Of a stretch of 64,000 nucleotides of DNA, positions 8,146 through 17,042 are shown in pieces (within the stretch, counting starts at the first letter, position 1; the number at the start of each line of letters is the position of its first letter). The DNA is from Deltaproteobacteria bacterium (GTDB lineage: Bacteria; Desulfobacterota_D; UBA1144; Nemesobacterales; UBA2774). Under the pieces are notes generated by a model, which ran no database searches, was not told the origin of the DNA, and was given only the letters and a program-made list of their open reading frames with translations. The DNA lies in the NCBI GenBank assembly GCA_040223695.1, contig JAVKFU010000020.1, positions 1 to 64,000 on the forward strand. The letters are read 5' to 3'. The translations under genes were made by a program, and so were the position numbers.

Positions 8146-9357
8146 TTACGGGCTTCCGCCGCTCTCGTTCCGTGTTTCTTTACCCGCCAGGGCAAATATG
8201 AGAAAACCTGTTAAACACACAATTCCCGCAACCTCAAACATTAACTGAAAACCCCGCAGTTCCGCCAGCACACCGTAAATAAAGACCCCGAGCATGCCGC
8301 CGAAGGTAAAACCCACGCTGCAAATGGATACCGCCTTCCCTCTATCGGCCTCAGACGACAGATCGATAACCAGGGCATAGATAGCCGGATAGAATAGCCC
8401 GTGTCCCAGACCGAAAAATATCCCCGCCACAATGAGTTCCCAAGAGTCGGACGCAAAACCCAGACCCATAATACCGAGCGAAAAAATCAAAAATGCCGGG
8501 ATTGAAGACCTCTTTTTCCCGAATTTATCCGGAATCCAGCCACCAAAAACCCTGACAGTCAGTATTGAGACGGTGTACGTGATAAAAAAGAGTTCAAATG
8601 ACTCAACGCCGATGCGTCTCGCGAATACAGGAATAAAAGTGATTACGGAAACAAAACCCGTCCCGGCTATCATTAACGCAAAGGCAGCAACAAAAACGCC
8701 TCTCCTGAAAAGGGCTTTCATGAAACTGTTTCCTTTCGATCCTCCGCTCGCGCTTCTCTCGGGTTCTTTTATAAAGAGCGCCGCTATAAATGAGAAAAAA
8801 CCGAAGATGAAATTGATTATGAAGAAGTCACCAAAACCGTAGGCCTCAATTATTGTCTTTCCTATAAAAGGCGCAAGCGCAAAATTCATGACGCTGAACA
8901 TACCGAATACTCCGATTGCCTGGCTTCTCCTGGAGGGGGAGGAAACATCCGCCACCAGGGTGCCCGCCGATACAAAACAGAGGGAAAGAGCCGCTCCGTG
9001 GAGCAATCTCAAAAGCGGAAACAGGAAATTTAACGTATCCAGATACGCAAAAGGGAGCGTAGTAAACGACATCAGTAGCCCGCCTGAGACCAGAAACCAC
9101 TTTTTCCCCCACCGGTCTATTAATATTCCCACAGACGGGGTAGTAAGAATCGTTGCCATCGAGGCCGCTCCCATAATAAACCCTATCGCGGACTCGCCGC
9201 CGCCGAGCTCCTCGATCCGGAGGGGCAACAGAATAAACGAATGATAGTTGAAGAAGAAAATGAACGAGGAGACCGTGATCAGAATAAAATCCCTGTTGAA
9301 AAGCGGTCTTCCGAACTGGACGTCTTTTTCCGCAGTGGTATTTAAATGCTGAGCCAT
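8146..9357 (-). CDS. Major facilitator superfamily transporter
   Basis: 403 residues with about 12 hydrophobic segments in two halves. The motif A-like loop GILIDRWGKKWFLVSGG lies between TM2 and TM3, with a related loop GWIPDKFGKKR in the second half. The protein resembles the drug/sugar-phosphate efflux branch (MFS_1), but the substrate is unknown. Leftward, upstream of the thioesterase. The 124-nt region to the divergent gene at 9482 is shared by both starts; it holds a 6-bp palindrome GTTATA-CT-TATAAC but no promoter I can call with confidence. Confidence 0.82.
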   Translation of the reverse strand: MAQHLNTTAEKDVQFGRPLFNRDFILITVSSFIFFFNYHSFILLPLRIEELGGGESAIGFIMGAASMATILTTPSVGILIDRWGKKWFLVSGGLLMSFTTLPFAYLDTLNFLFPLLRLLHGAALSLCFVSAGTLVADVSSPSRRSQAIGVFGMFSVMNFALAPFIGKTIIEAYGFGDFFIINFIFGFFSFIAALFIKEPERSASGGSKGNSFMKALFRRGVFVAAFALMIAGTGFVSVITFIPVFARRIGVESFELFFITYTVSILTVRVFGGWIPDKFGKKRSSIPAFLIFSLGIMGLGFASDSWELIVAGIFFGLGHGLFYPAIYALVIDLSSEADRGKAVSICSVGFTFGGMLGVFIYGVLAELRGFQLMFEVAGIVCLTGFLIFALAGKETRNESGGSP

Positions 9358-9481
9358 AGCAACATCAACCGGAAGTGTTAACTTACATCACAAAATAGAG
9401 AAGAAAAATCTACGTTCCTCAGGTTATACTTATAACAGGAACCACGATTTAGAGCCTCGATAATATTGAAAAGAGGGGATA

Positions 9482-9979
9482 ATGATAAAAAATCTTGCAA
9501 TAATCGTGCTTGCGATCCTTTTGGCAGTTTCCTCCTACCTGCTCTATTACAACAAGAATATTACCATAGAACTGGGACAGAGCGCGTATAAAAAGACGGG
9601 TGTCAGGGTTGAGACCGGTGAAGCAGAACCAGCGGATTTATTCGAAGCGGAATTAGAGGGGACGGTCCGGGAAAAGGAGCTTTCGGTGGAAGGCGGCGGA
9701 GAACAGGTTGAAATCGTGGATTCGGAATTTGAACCCGAAATCCACCTCGATCCCACTCTGGGAATGACGATCAGCCCGGAGCAGCAAATCGTCTCGAGCT
9801 ATAAAATTATCGGCCCCAGAAAATTCGCGCTTCTGACCGATAACGATGTTACTATGGTAGAGATCAATCTGGATACGGGGGATGTGAAGATAAATCCTGA
9901 CTACGATCTTAATGAGGCTTCGACACAGTTCTGGAAATCGATAGGGAAAAAATATCCCGAAGTCTGTTTTACGGAATAA
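9482..9979 (+). CDS. Single-pass membrane-anchored protein of unknown function
   Basis: 165 residues and not recognised. An N-terminal hydrophobic segment (about 4-23, LAIIVLAILLAVSSYLLYY) looks like an uncleaved anchor. A glutamate-rich linker (about 48-90) and a small C-terminal domain (about 95-165) with alternating hydrophobic residues (KFALLTDNDVTMVEINLDTG) suggest a short beta-rich extracytoplasmic domain. The start is supported by GAGGGG 7 nt upstream. Orphan gene between divergent MFS and convergent pyrC (18 nt away). No metal-binding or catalytic motif is evident. Confidence 0.75.
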   Translation: MIKNLAIIVLAILLAVSSYLLYYNKNITIELGQSAYKKTGVRVETGEAEPADLFEAELEGTVREKELSVEGGGEQVEIVDSEFEPEIHLDPTLGMTISPEQQIVSSYKIIGPRKFALLTDNDVTMVEINLDTGDVKINPDYDLNEASTQFWKSIGKKYPEVCFTE

Positions 9980-9997
9980 ACGAAACGTTGCTTAAAG

Positions 9998-11281
9998 TCA
10001 GCAAGAGTAAACTACTCTGCCGTTTACAATCGTGCAAATAACCGCTCCCGATAATTCCCAGCCGTGAAAGGGCGTATTTTTGCTCTTGGAATGGAATTTG
10101 TCCCTGTCAACCGTGTACCTTCTTTCGGCGTCAAAAATTACGACATCGGCGGGGGCTCCCGGATTTAAAGTGCCCCTTTCGATATTCACGATTTTTGACG
10201 GAATATAAGTCATTTTAGCGATCATATCGTGAAGACTTATCACACCCTGCTCCACGAGCCTGAGTGAAAGCGGAAGCGCTGTTTCAAGCCCGACGATTCC
10301 GAAAGGCGCGAGATCGAACTCGACTTTCTTTTCGTCCTCGCTGTGAGGGGCATGGTCGGTTGCTATGACGTCTATAGTCCCGTCCCGGAGGCCTTCCCTT
10401 ACAGCCTCCATGTCGGATTCGCCTCTCAGGGGTGGATTCATTTTGGAGTTAGTGTCGTACTCCCCGACCGCTTTATCCGTGAGCGTAAAGTGGTGAGGAG
10501 CGGCTTCGGCGGTTACGTTTACGCCTCTTGCCTTGGCATCCCTTATCAGCCTTACGGAGCCCGCTGTCGAGACATGACATATATGAAGGTGCGTGCCGGT
10601 GAGCTCGGCGAGCGTAATGTCACGGGAAACCATGACGTCTTCAGAAGCCGCCGGAATTCCTTTGAGACCTAAAAGAGTGGACATATCTCCCTCATTCATC
10701 ACCCCGCTTGCGGATAGATTCCTGTCTTCCGCATGCGATATCACAGGAATCCCGAACGCCTTAACGTACTCCATAGCATGACGCATTACCTTTGAGTTCA
10801 TGACAGGCATACCGTCGTCCGATACCCCTACGCATCCCGCCTCATACATCTCGCCTATCTGGGCGAGGGTTTCTCCCTTTTCCCCTTTGGTGATCGCGCC
10901 GATAGGGAAAACGTTTACTATCCCCTCTGTTCGTGCTTTAAGCATTATGTATTCGGTAACAGAAGCGTTGTCGTTTATCGGGTTCGTGTTCGGCATGCAC
11001 ACGATCGACGTAAACCCGCCGGCCGCGGCTGACTCGCACCCGCTTCGGATAGTCTCTTTGTACTCATAGCCGGGCTCCCTCAAGTGAACGTGGATGTCAA
11101 CGAATCCGGGCGAGACTATCTTCCTCCCGGCATCGATTACTTTATACTTCGAGTTGTTTTCGAACTCTTTCGCATCTTTAGGGAATGATTTTATTTTGCC
11201 CTTCTCTATGAGTATATTCCCGATTTTGTCGAAATTTCGGGAGGGATCGATGATTCTGCCCCCCTTTATGAGTATGCTCAC
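9998..11281 (-). CDS. pyrC: Dihydroorotase
   Basis: 427 residues, class I (long) dihydroorotase of the amidohydrolase TIM-barrel family. The zinc motif [10 protein letters not shown] is near residue 62, further metal histidines lie in ISHAEDRNL and [10 protein letters not shown], and the aspartate motif ATDHAPHS is near 306. It closes carbamoyl-aspartate to dihydroorotate, step 3 of de novo pyrimidine synthesis. Its start overlaps the pyrB stop by 4 nt, giving the order pyrR-pyrB-pyrC with likely translational coupling. Confidence 0.96.
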   Translation of the reverse strand: MSILIKGGRIIDPSRNFDKIGNILIEKGKIKSFPKDAKEFENNSKYKVIDAGRKIVSPGFVDIHVHLREPGYEYKETIRSGCESAAAGGFTSIVCMPNTNPINDNASVTEYIMLKARTEGIVNVFPIGAITKGEKGETLAQIGEMYEAGCVGVSDDGMPVMNSKVMRHAMEYVKAFGIPVISHAEDRNLSASGVMNEGDMSTLLGLKGIPAASEDVMVSRDITLAELTGTHLHICHVSTAGSVRLIRDAKARGVNVTAEAAPHHFTLTDKAVGEYDTNSKMNPPLRGESDMEAVREGLRDGTIDVIATDHAPHSEDEKKVEFDLAPFGIVGLETALPLSLRLVEQGVISLHDMIAKMTYIPSKIVNIERGTLNPGAPADVVIFDAERRYTVDRDKFHSKSKNTPFHGWELSGAVICTIVNGRVVYSC

Positions 11282-12207
11282 CCGTTTCTCCTCGCAGAGG
11301 CCACGAGATAAAACATCGCCATCCTTACCGCGATCCCGTTTGATACCTGCTCTAGTATTACCGATCCCGGCCCGTCTGCCATATCGGAGGACAGCTCGAC
11401 ACCCCTGTTAATCGGACCGGGGTGCATAACGGTAACATTCTCGTGCGCCCTTTTTATTTTTTCGCGCGTAAGCCCGTAAAATCTCGAATACTCCCTGAGT
11501 GAAGGAAAGAACTCGAAATCCTGTCTCTCTTTTTGAATCCTCAGCATAATTATTACGTCCGCATCCACTACCGCCTCACTCAGATTATAGAACGTCCTGA
11601 CATCGATTTTTTCGATGTACTTCGGTATCAGGGTCGGGGGACCGACAACCCGGACTTCGGCTCCGAGCTTCAGGAACCCCCAAATGTTCGATCTTGCCAC
11701 ACGGCTGTGAAGTATGTCGCCTACGATAACGATTTTGAGCCCCTCTATCCCCCCCTTCATACGTCTTATTGTAAACAGATCGAGAAGCGCCTGACTGGGA
11801 TGTTCATGGGAGCCGTCACCGGCATTTATAATTGAGGAATTGAGCTCCTTCGCCAGGAGCCATGGCGCGCCCGACATCGGATGCCTGATTACAATCATGC
11901 TGGCTCCCATCGCCTCGAGATTTCTCGCGGTATCCAGAAGGCTTTCGCCCTTGACTACGCTGCTCTGGGAAGTGGTGAAATTTAAAACATCGGCGCTAAG
12001 TCTTTTTTCGGCGATTTCGAACGATGACCGGGTTCTGGTGCTCGGCTCGAAAAACAGATTGCAGACAGTCATCCCCCTGAGCGCCGGAACCTTTTTAACA
12101 TCACGCTCCGAAACCTCTTTCATCGACTCCGCCGTATCGAGAACAAGGGTTATCTCTTCCGCGTTTAACTCTTCAAGCCCCAGGATGTGTTTGCGCTCAA
12201 ATTCCAT
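11278..12207 (-). CDS. pyrB: Aspartate carbamoyltransferase, catalytic chain
   Basis: 309 residues. The carbamoyl-phosphate loop [19 protein letters not shown] lies near residues 52-70, [12 protein letters not shown] is in the middle and [12 protein letters not shown] near the end. It catalyses the committed step of pyrimidine synthesis. No pyrI regulatory chain is present; control is expected at the RNA level through the adjacent pyrR, 2 nt upstream. Confidence 0.97.
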   Translation of the reverse strand: MEFERKHILGLEELNAEEITLVLDTAESMKEVSERDVKKVPALRGMTVCNLFFEPSTRTRSSFEIAEKRLSADVLNFTTSQSSVVKGESLLDTARNLEAMGASMIVIRHPMSGAPWLLAKELNSSIINAGDGSHEHPSQALLDLFTIRRMKGGIEGLKIVIVGDILHSRVARSNIWGFLKLGAEVRVVGPPTLIPKYIEKIDVRTFYNLSEAVVDADVIIMLRIQKERQDFEFFPSLREYSRFYGLTREKIKRAHENVTVMHPGPINRGVELSSDMADGPGSVILEQVSNGIAVRMAMFYLVASARRNG

Positions 12208-12209
12208 TT

Positions 12210-12743
12210 CTAATCTTGCACCAATAGGACCTCGTCTTTCCCGTCTGTCTCCTTTAAAAGCACCCTCACCTCCTGGGTCCTCGCAGTTTCTATTTTATGA
12301 CCGATGTAATCCGGCTGTATGGGTAGTTCTCTGTGCCCCCTGTCTATAAGGGCGGCGAGCTGTATCGCAGAGGGCCTTCCGAAGTCCATAATAGCCTCGA
12401 TGGCCGCCCTCGTCGTGCGCCCCGTGTACAGCACGTCATCCACAAGGATCACTTTCTTGTCTTCGACCGAGAACGGTATCTCGGTTCTCTTTACTTTGGG
12501 CCACTCGGTCTTTTGTCTGAGATCGTCTCTGTAGAGCGTTATATCGAGAGTGCCCAAAGGGGGCCTTATACCCTCGAGCTTCTCTATCGCGCTTGCGATT
12601 CTCTCGGCAATATGAACGCCCCTGGTCCTGACCCCTATAATAACAATATCGCTTGCACCGTTATTTCTCTCCAGAATCTCATTCACGATACGCAGGATAG
12701 TGCGTTTCACAGAGGCAGAGTTCATTGCTGTTTTATCCGTCAT
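12210..12743 (-). CDS. pyrR: Pyrimidine operon attenuation protein / uracil phosphoribosyltransferase PyrR
   Basis: 177 residues, the usual size. The PRPP-binding motif [17 protein letters not shown] lies near 95-110. The family binds UMP-charged pyr mRNA leaders to cause attenuation and has weak uracil phosphoribosyltransferase activity. It is followed by pyrB and pyrC with 2-nt and overlapping junctions. I see no obvious PyrR-binding anti-antiterminator in the short upstream gap (9 nt); if it exists, it lies inside or upstream of the small membrane protein gene. Confidence 0.94.
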   Translation of the reverse strand: MTDKTAMNSASVKRTILRIVNEILERNNGASDIVIIGVRTRGVHIAERIASAIEKLEGIRPPLGTLDITLYRDDLRQKTEWPKVKRTEIPFSVEDKKVILVDDVLYTGRTTRAAIEAIMDFGRPSAIQLAALIDRGHRELPIQPDYIGHKIETARTQEVRVLLKETDGKDEVLLVQD

Positions 12744-12752
12744 TTCAGAATC

Positions 12753-13106
12753 CTATTGATGTACGCTTCTGAGGACTCCCTCGCATTCGTATTCAAACTC
12801 GAATTCCCTCGTATACCTCTCGAAGAAAGTCGCGCTGTCGTGGTAATAAACCCGGATCACTATAGAATCGGATGACCGGGAAATTTTTACTTCTCTCTTG
12901 TTCGGTGGTATCCCCATGCTGTCGAGCTGCTCTGACATGCCGGTCCGTATGTAGTCGCCTCCGTATTTATGATACACGTCGGCATTTTGCTTACATACCC
13001 CTCTGATCCCTAAAATCCCCTTATAATAAATGGGAACGACTTTGAATCCTACATAGAAAATGAGGGCGAGGACAATGAACCAGAAAATAGAGGATAAGCT
13101 TTTCAT
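12753..13106 (-). CDS. Small membrane-anchored protein, DUF4845-like
   Basis: 117 residues. One N-terminal TM segment (about 5-23, IFWFIVLALIFYVGFKVVPIYY) is followed by a small alpha/beta domain of about 90 residues with VKISRSSDSIVIRVYY. Size, topology and position next to the lepB gene resemble DUF4845-type proteins, a family often linked to signal peptidase genes; function unknown. The start has GGAGAGGTGA just upstream. It sits between lepB and pyrR in the same leftward unit. Confidence 0.72.
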   Translation of the reverse strand: MKSLSSIFWFIVLALIFYVGFKVVPIYYKGILGIRGVCKQNADVYHKYGGDYIRTGMSEQLDSMGIPPNKREVKISRSSDSIVIRVYYHDSATFFERYTREFEFEYECEGVLRSVHQ

Positions 13107-13153
13107 TTTATCACCTCTCCATTACCGCCCTTTTTAGATATTCCGCAGCTTAT

Positions 13154-14089
13154 TTAATTAATTCCCGATAAAATTCTTCCCCACCTCACCTTGTTCTGGA
13201 TATCCGGGTTATCAAAATCCCACGACCAGTGAATCAGGAACGCTTTACCCGCTATGTTTTCTATCGGGACAAAACCCCAGAATCTGCTGTCCTGACTGTT
13301 GTCTCTGTTATCCCCCATTACGAATACCTCACCCTCGGGGACTTTTGTAACGGGAATATAGTTGCCCCTGTTTGTCTGCTGGCTGCCTTTTCGGAAAATA
13401 ACAGGGTGTTCGTCGCCGAACAGATCCTCATCGTACTCATCGAACTGCTCACCGTTTCTCTCGTCAACGTATGACCCCAGAAATTCAAGCGGTACCTTCT
13501 CTCCGTTAATATATAGTTCCCTGCCGTCTATATCAATACTGTCTCCGGGAAGACCCACCACTCGTTTTATATAATAAACGCCTTTTTTTGATGGATCGTG
13601 TTCCGAGTTGGGATAGGTAAAGACTATAACGTCGCCCCTCTCTATCTCCTCTAACGGAAATATAATCTTGTCGGTAAGAGGGATTTTCGTTCCGTAAATG
13701 AATTTATTCACCAGCAGGTGGTCTCCCACAAGAAGGGTGGGAATCATAGACCCCGAGGGAATTTTAAAGGGCTGGAAAATAAAGGTTCTTATGATAAGCG
13801 CAAGCGCAATTGCGAATATGAGGGCTTCAACATTCTGTCTCAGCTTGGACTTCGTAAAACCGGAGAGATAATCCCTCGAAGCTACTTCGAGCTCATCAGT
13901 TTTAATTTTAATCTCCTCGGTGTTTCCACCGGAGATAGCGCCCTCAAGCGCGCTTATTCTTTTGTTTATTATCTCCCGAGCTTTGGGCTTTAATTTTGAG
14001 CTGTTGTTATTTAAAAGGGATTTTGTCTCGGAAAGAATCTTCTTGGCTCTGTTCTTTACTTTCTTGTCCCTTGACCATAAACCGACCAT
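13154..14089 (-). CDS. lepB: Signal peptidase I with cytoplasmic N-terminal extension
   Basis: 311 residues. The catalytic Ser114 is in KIPSGSMIPTL and Lys175 in YYIKRVVGLPGD, and the box E motif MGDNRDNSQDSRFWGFVP starts near 258. It cleaves signal peptides at the outer face of the inner membrane. One TM (about 86-105) precedes the catalytic domain. Residues 1-85 form an unusual charged, mostly helical cytoplasmic extension where typical enzymes have only a short tail. No ribosome site precedes the ATG, and a near-consensus promoter ends 12 nt before it, so the mRNA leader is very short. First gene of the lepB-pyrRBC unit. Confidence 0.94.
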   Translation of the reverse strand: MVGLWSRDKKVKNRAKKILSETKSLLNNNSSKLKPKAREIINKRISALEGAISGGNTEEIKIKTDELEVASRDYLSGFTKSKLRQNVEALIFAIALALIIRTFIFQPFKIPSGSMIPTLLVGDHLLVNKFIYGTKIPLTDKIIFPLEEIERGDVIVFTYPNSEHDPSKKGVYYIKRVVGLPGDSIDIDGRELYINGEKVPLEFLGSYVDERNGEQFDEYDEDLFGDEHPVIFRKGSQQTNRGNYIPVTKVPEGEVFVMGDNRDNSQDSRFWGFVPIENIAGKAFLIHWSWDFDNPDIQNKVRWGRILSGIN

Positions 14090-14101
14090 AATTGAGGTTT
14101 G

Positions 14102-14130
14102 ATTATATATGGGGAATCAGGTTGTTTCAA
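14102..14130 (-). promoter_or_regulatory. Promoter of lepB-pyrRBC unit
   Basis: Reverse strand: TTGAAA (14125-14130), 17-nt spacer, consensus TATAAT (14102-14107). The -10 ends 12 nt from the lepB ATG, predicting a leader of about 6 nt without Shine-Dalgarno. Confidence 0.7.
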
Positions 14131-14189
14131 TATTGGCCGTAAGCCGGAATACAAATTAGAGGACAACCGTTTGCTTACACCTCAATCAA

Positions 14190-16352
14190 TTACGGCCCTT
14201 CCCATTCGAGCATTCTCTGGACCGACTTTACTCCCTCAACCCTCTGGATGGCTTTCATGACATTTTCCAGCTGCTCAAGATCATTGACCACCACATCAAA
14301 AGTTCCCACGGCGGTATCCACATCGGTCGAGTGAATCTCGGCTTTTGAGATATTTACATCGGAGCTTGAGAACGAGCTCGTTATATTCGATAAAATTCCG
14401 GGACGGTCTATGCACATGACCTCGATTCTTGCGGGTCTCTGTCCTTTGAAGTTTCTGTCCCACTCCACTTCGATTCTCCTTGCGTGATCGACATCGAGCA
14501 AACGGGGACAGTCATTTTTGTGTATCGTTATACCCTTCCCCCTCGTTATGTACCCGGTAATTTGCTCGCCGGGCAGAGGGGAACAGCAATTTGCGAACCT
14601 GATCATAACATCGTTGTATCCGCTGATGAGCACCCCGCCCTCTCTTGAGCGGGTAATGGTGCGTATGATCTTCTCGATTCTCGACTCTTTTTCAGGGGCT
14701 GCATGAATTTTATCCGTAGGAAGCACTTTCTTAAGTACGTCCGTGGCGGATATCTTCCCGAAACCCACCGCTAAATACAGCTCTTTCTCATCTTTGAAGT
14801 TAAGCTCGGAAAGCGCTTCCTCAAGCTCGCCTTTTTTAAGAATGGACTGGAAGTCGAGTCCGTGTTGTTTAAACTTCCTCTCGCATATCGATTTCCCGAC
14901 TATCTCCGACTGAGACCTTTCCTCATTTCTGAGCCATGAGCGGATTTTTGTCTTTGCGCGTGAGGTTACTACGAATTTGAGCCAGTCCCTGTTAGGGTGT
15001 TTGTCGTGTGAAGTCACTATTTCAACCGTATCCCCGGTTTTTAACTGGTGGCTCAATGGAACAAGCTTTCCGTTTACCATAGCCCTCGTACAGCTGTTTC
15101 CCACCTCCGTATGGACGGCGTAGGCAAAATCCACAGGAGTAGCGCCGCTCGGCAGCTCCATAAGATCACCCTGGGGCGTGAACACATAAACAACATTCGA
15201 TATAAGCTCGCCTTTGATAGCCTCCATATACTCCGTCGGGTCTTTTATATCCTTCCACTCAAGGAGCTGTCTCAGGGTCGAATAAATCTCGTACTTTCCG
15301 CTTCCGTCCATCCCGCCTTCTTTATATTGCCAGTGTGACGCAACCCCGTACTCGGCAACCTCATGCATAGCCCGTGTCCTGATTTGTATTTCCATACGCT
15401 CCCCGAAAGGCCCGATAACGGTTGTATGAAGGGACTGATAACCGTTACCTTTCGGAAGCGCGATGTAATCCTTAAAACGACCGGGGACAGGCTTCCACGA
15501 CGAGTGCACCGCCCCCAGCGACTCGTAACACTCTCTCAGAGAGTTGGTAATAATTCTAAAGGCTATAACGTCGTAAACGCTTTCGAACTCTATATTCTGA
15601 GACAGCATTTTTCTGTAAATTCCGTAGACGTGCTTGAATCTGCCGGTGACCTCCGCGTTTATATCGAATTCGAGCAGCTTCTTCCCGATAATATTTTTAA
15701 TTTCATCGACATGAACCTCCCATTCTTTCCTCTTGTCCGAAATCCGTTTCGACAGGCTCTGGTATTCATCCGGATTCAGAAATTTAAAGGAAAGATCCTC
15801 TAGCTCGTTCGTGACCCAGTTCATTCCGAGCCTGTGGGCCAGCGGAGCATAAATATCGAATGTTTCCTTGGCTATTCTCTTCCGGCGGTCAGGCTCGAGG
15901 TGCTCGAGCGTCCGCATATTGTGGAGCCTGTCGGCAAGCTTTACCAAAACCACCCTGATGTCTTTGGCCGTCGCCAGTATAAGTTTCCTGAAACCCTCCG
16001 CCTGGCGTTCAATGTTCGTGGTATAAGGCAGGCGGCTGATCTTTGTAACGCCGTCCACGAGAAATGCCGTTTCACTCCCGAACAGCGTTTCAATCTCCTC
16101 CGGAGTCGCCAGAGTATCCTCAACCGTGTCATGGAGGAGTCCGGTGATAATTGAAGGCACATCCAGCTTCATTTCCACAAGTATGCCGCTTACTTCGAGG
16201 GGATGGCTGAGATAAGGCTCACCGGAACTGCGGATCTGCCCCGCATGGACCTTCGCGGAATAGACGTAGGCCTTCTTTATAAGCTCAACATCGGAGTCGC
16301 TAAGGTAGAGGTAGGAATTAACCCTCTCTATTATGTCGTTCAGCCTTATCAT
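14190..16352 (-). CDS. Bifunctional (p)ppGpp synthetase/hydrolase, Rel/SpoT family
   Basis: 720 residues with all four domains: HD hydrolase (GLLHDTVEDT, near 73), RelA_SpoT synthetase (GRFKDYIALPKGNGYQSLHT, near 295), TGS (about 390-450) and C-terminal ACT (about 645-720). The RFKD motif is the RXKD form of bifunctional enzymes, rather than the EXDD of synthetase-only RelA, and the HD motif is intact, so both activities are expected. It makes and degrades the stringent-response alarmone in the cytosol. It follows gmk by 6 nt; gmk supplies GDP. The rpoZ gene that often sits between them is absent. Confidence 0.94.
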   Translation of the reverse strand: MIRLNDIIERVNSYLYLSDSDVELIKKAYVYSAKVHAGQIRSSGEPYLSHPLEVSGILVEMKLDVPSIITGLLHDTVEDTLATPEEIETLFGSETAFLVDGVTKISRLPYTTNIERQAEGFRKLILATAKDIRVVLVKLADRLHNMRTLEHLEPDRRKRIAKETFDIYAPLAHRLGMNWVTNELEDLSFKFLNPDEYQSLSKRISDKRKEWEVHVDEIKNIIGKKLLEFDINAEVTGRFKHVYGIYRKMLSQNIEFESVYDVIAFRIITNSLRECYESLGAVHSSWKPVPGRFKDYIALPKGNGYQSLHTTVIGPFGERMEIQIRTRAMHEVAEYGVASHWQYKEGGMDGSGKYEIYSTLRQLLEWKDIKDPTEYMEAIKGELISNVVYVFTPQGDLMELPSGATPVDFAYAVHTEVGNSCTRAMVNGKLVPLSHQLKTGDTVEIVTSHDKHPNRDWLKFVVTSRAKTKIRSWLRNEERSQSEIVGKSICERKFKQHGLDFQSILKKGELEEALSELNFKDEKELYLAVGFGKISATDVLKKVLPTDKIHAAPEKESRIEKIIRTITRSREGGVLISGYNDVMIRFANCCSPLPGEQITGYITRGKGITIHKNDCPRLLDVDHARRIEVEWDRNFKGQRPARIEVMCIDRPGILSNITSSFSSSDVNISKAEIHSTDVDTAVGTFDVVVNDLEQLENVMKAIQRVEGVKSVQRMLEWEGP

Positions 16353-16358
16353 CTTAGT

Positions 16359-16964
16359 TTAAGAAAAATAATCCTTATCAATTCTCACCAAAACCTTCTC
16401 GTTCTCGCACCTGGCGGCGGTTATAACAGAGGCCAGACAATTGACAGCCTCGTCAAGAGAATCATTAATTATAATATAATCATAGTAATCGATGTCTTCC
16501 ATCTCCTTCCTTGCTTCGGAAAGACGTCTTTCCGCTTCAGAAACGTTTTCGCTAGCCCTTTTTGACAGTCTCTCCTTTAAAATCCTGAAAGAGGAAGGCA
16601 AGACAAAACAGTACACGCCCGAATCATATTTATTCCTTATCTGACTCGCCCCCTGAACGTCTATGTCGAGTATCAGGTCAATCCCTTTCGACGTCGCCTC
16701 TTCCAGTAAATCGACCGGGGTACCGTACAGTTGATCGTGCACCTCCGCATATTCGACAAACTTGCCTTCGCCGATCATTTTTCGGAATTCTTTCTCGGAA
16801 ACGAATTTGTAATCTTTTCCATCGACTTCTCCTCCTCTGGGCTTCCGTGTCGTATAGGAAACTGAAAACATCAAATTTTCCGATGATTCGAGTACTTTTT
16901 TTACAAGCGTGGTCTTCCCGCCTCCGGAAGGCCCTGAAATTATGAATATGATACCTTCTCGCAT
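16359..16964 (-). CDS. gmk: Guanylate kinase
   Basis: 201 residues. The P-loop SGPSGGGKTTL is near residue 9, and SYTTRKPRGGEVDGKDYKF with the GMP-binding YAEVHDQLYGTP follows. It phosphorylates GMP to GDP. It forms a tight pair with the (p)ppGpp synthetase downstream (6-nt gap), driven by a promoter between it and manC. Confidence 0.96.
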   Translation of the reverse strand: MREGIIFIISGPSGGGKTTLVKKVLESSENLMFSVSYTTRKPRGGEVDGKDYKFVSEKEFRKMIGEGKFVEYAEVHDQLYGTPVDLLEEATSKGIDLILDIDVQGASQIRNKYDSGVYCFVLPSSFRILKERLSKRASENVSEAERRLSEARKEMEDIDYYDYIIINDSLDEAVNCLASVITAARCENEKVLVRIDKDYFS

Positions 16965-17009
16965 TGATCTATTCCGTAACTTTACTCTCTCGGGTTATGA
17001 TTATTTAGT

Positions 17010-17038
17010 ATTGTAGGACAATTAACAACAAATATCAA
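17010..17038 (-). promoter_or_regulatory. Promoter of gmk-rel
   Basis: Reverse strand: TTGATA (17033-17038), 17-nt spacer, TACAAT (17010-17015). It lies directly behind the manC stop, about 45 nt before the gmk ATG, and separates manC from gmk-rel as transcription units. Confidence 0.6.
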
Positions 17039-17042
17039 TTAA

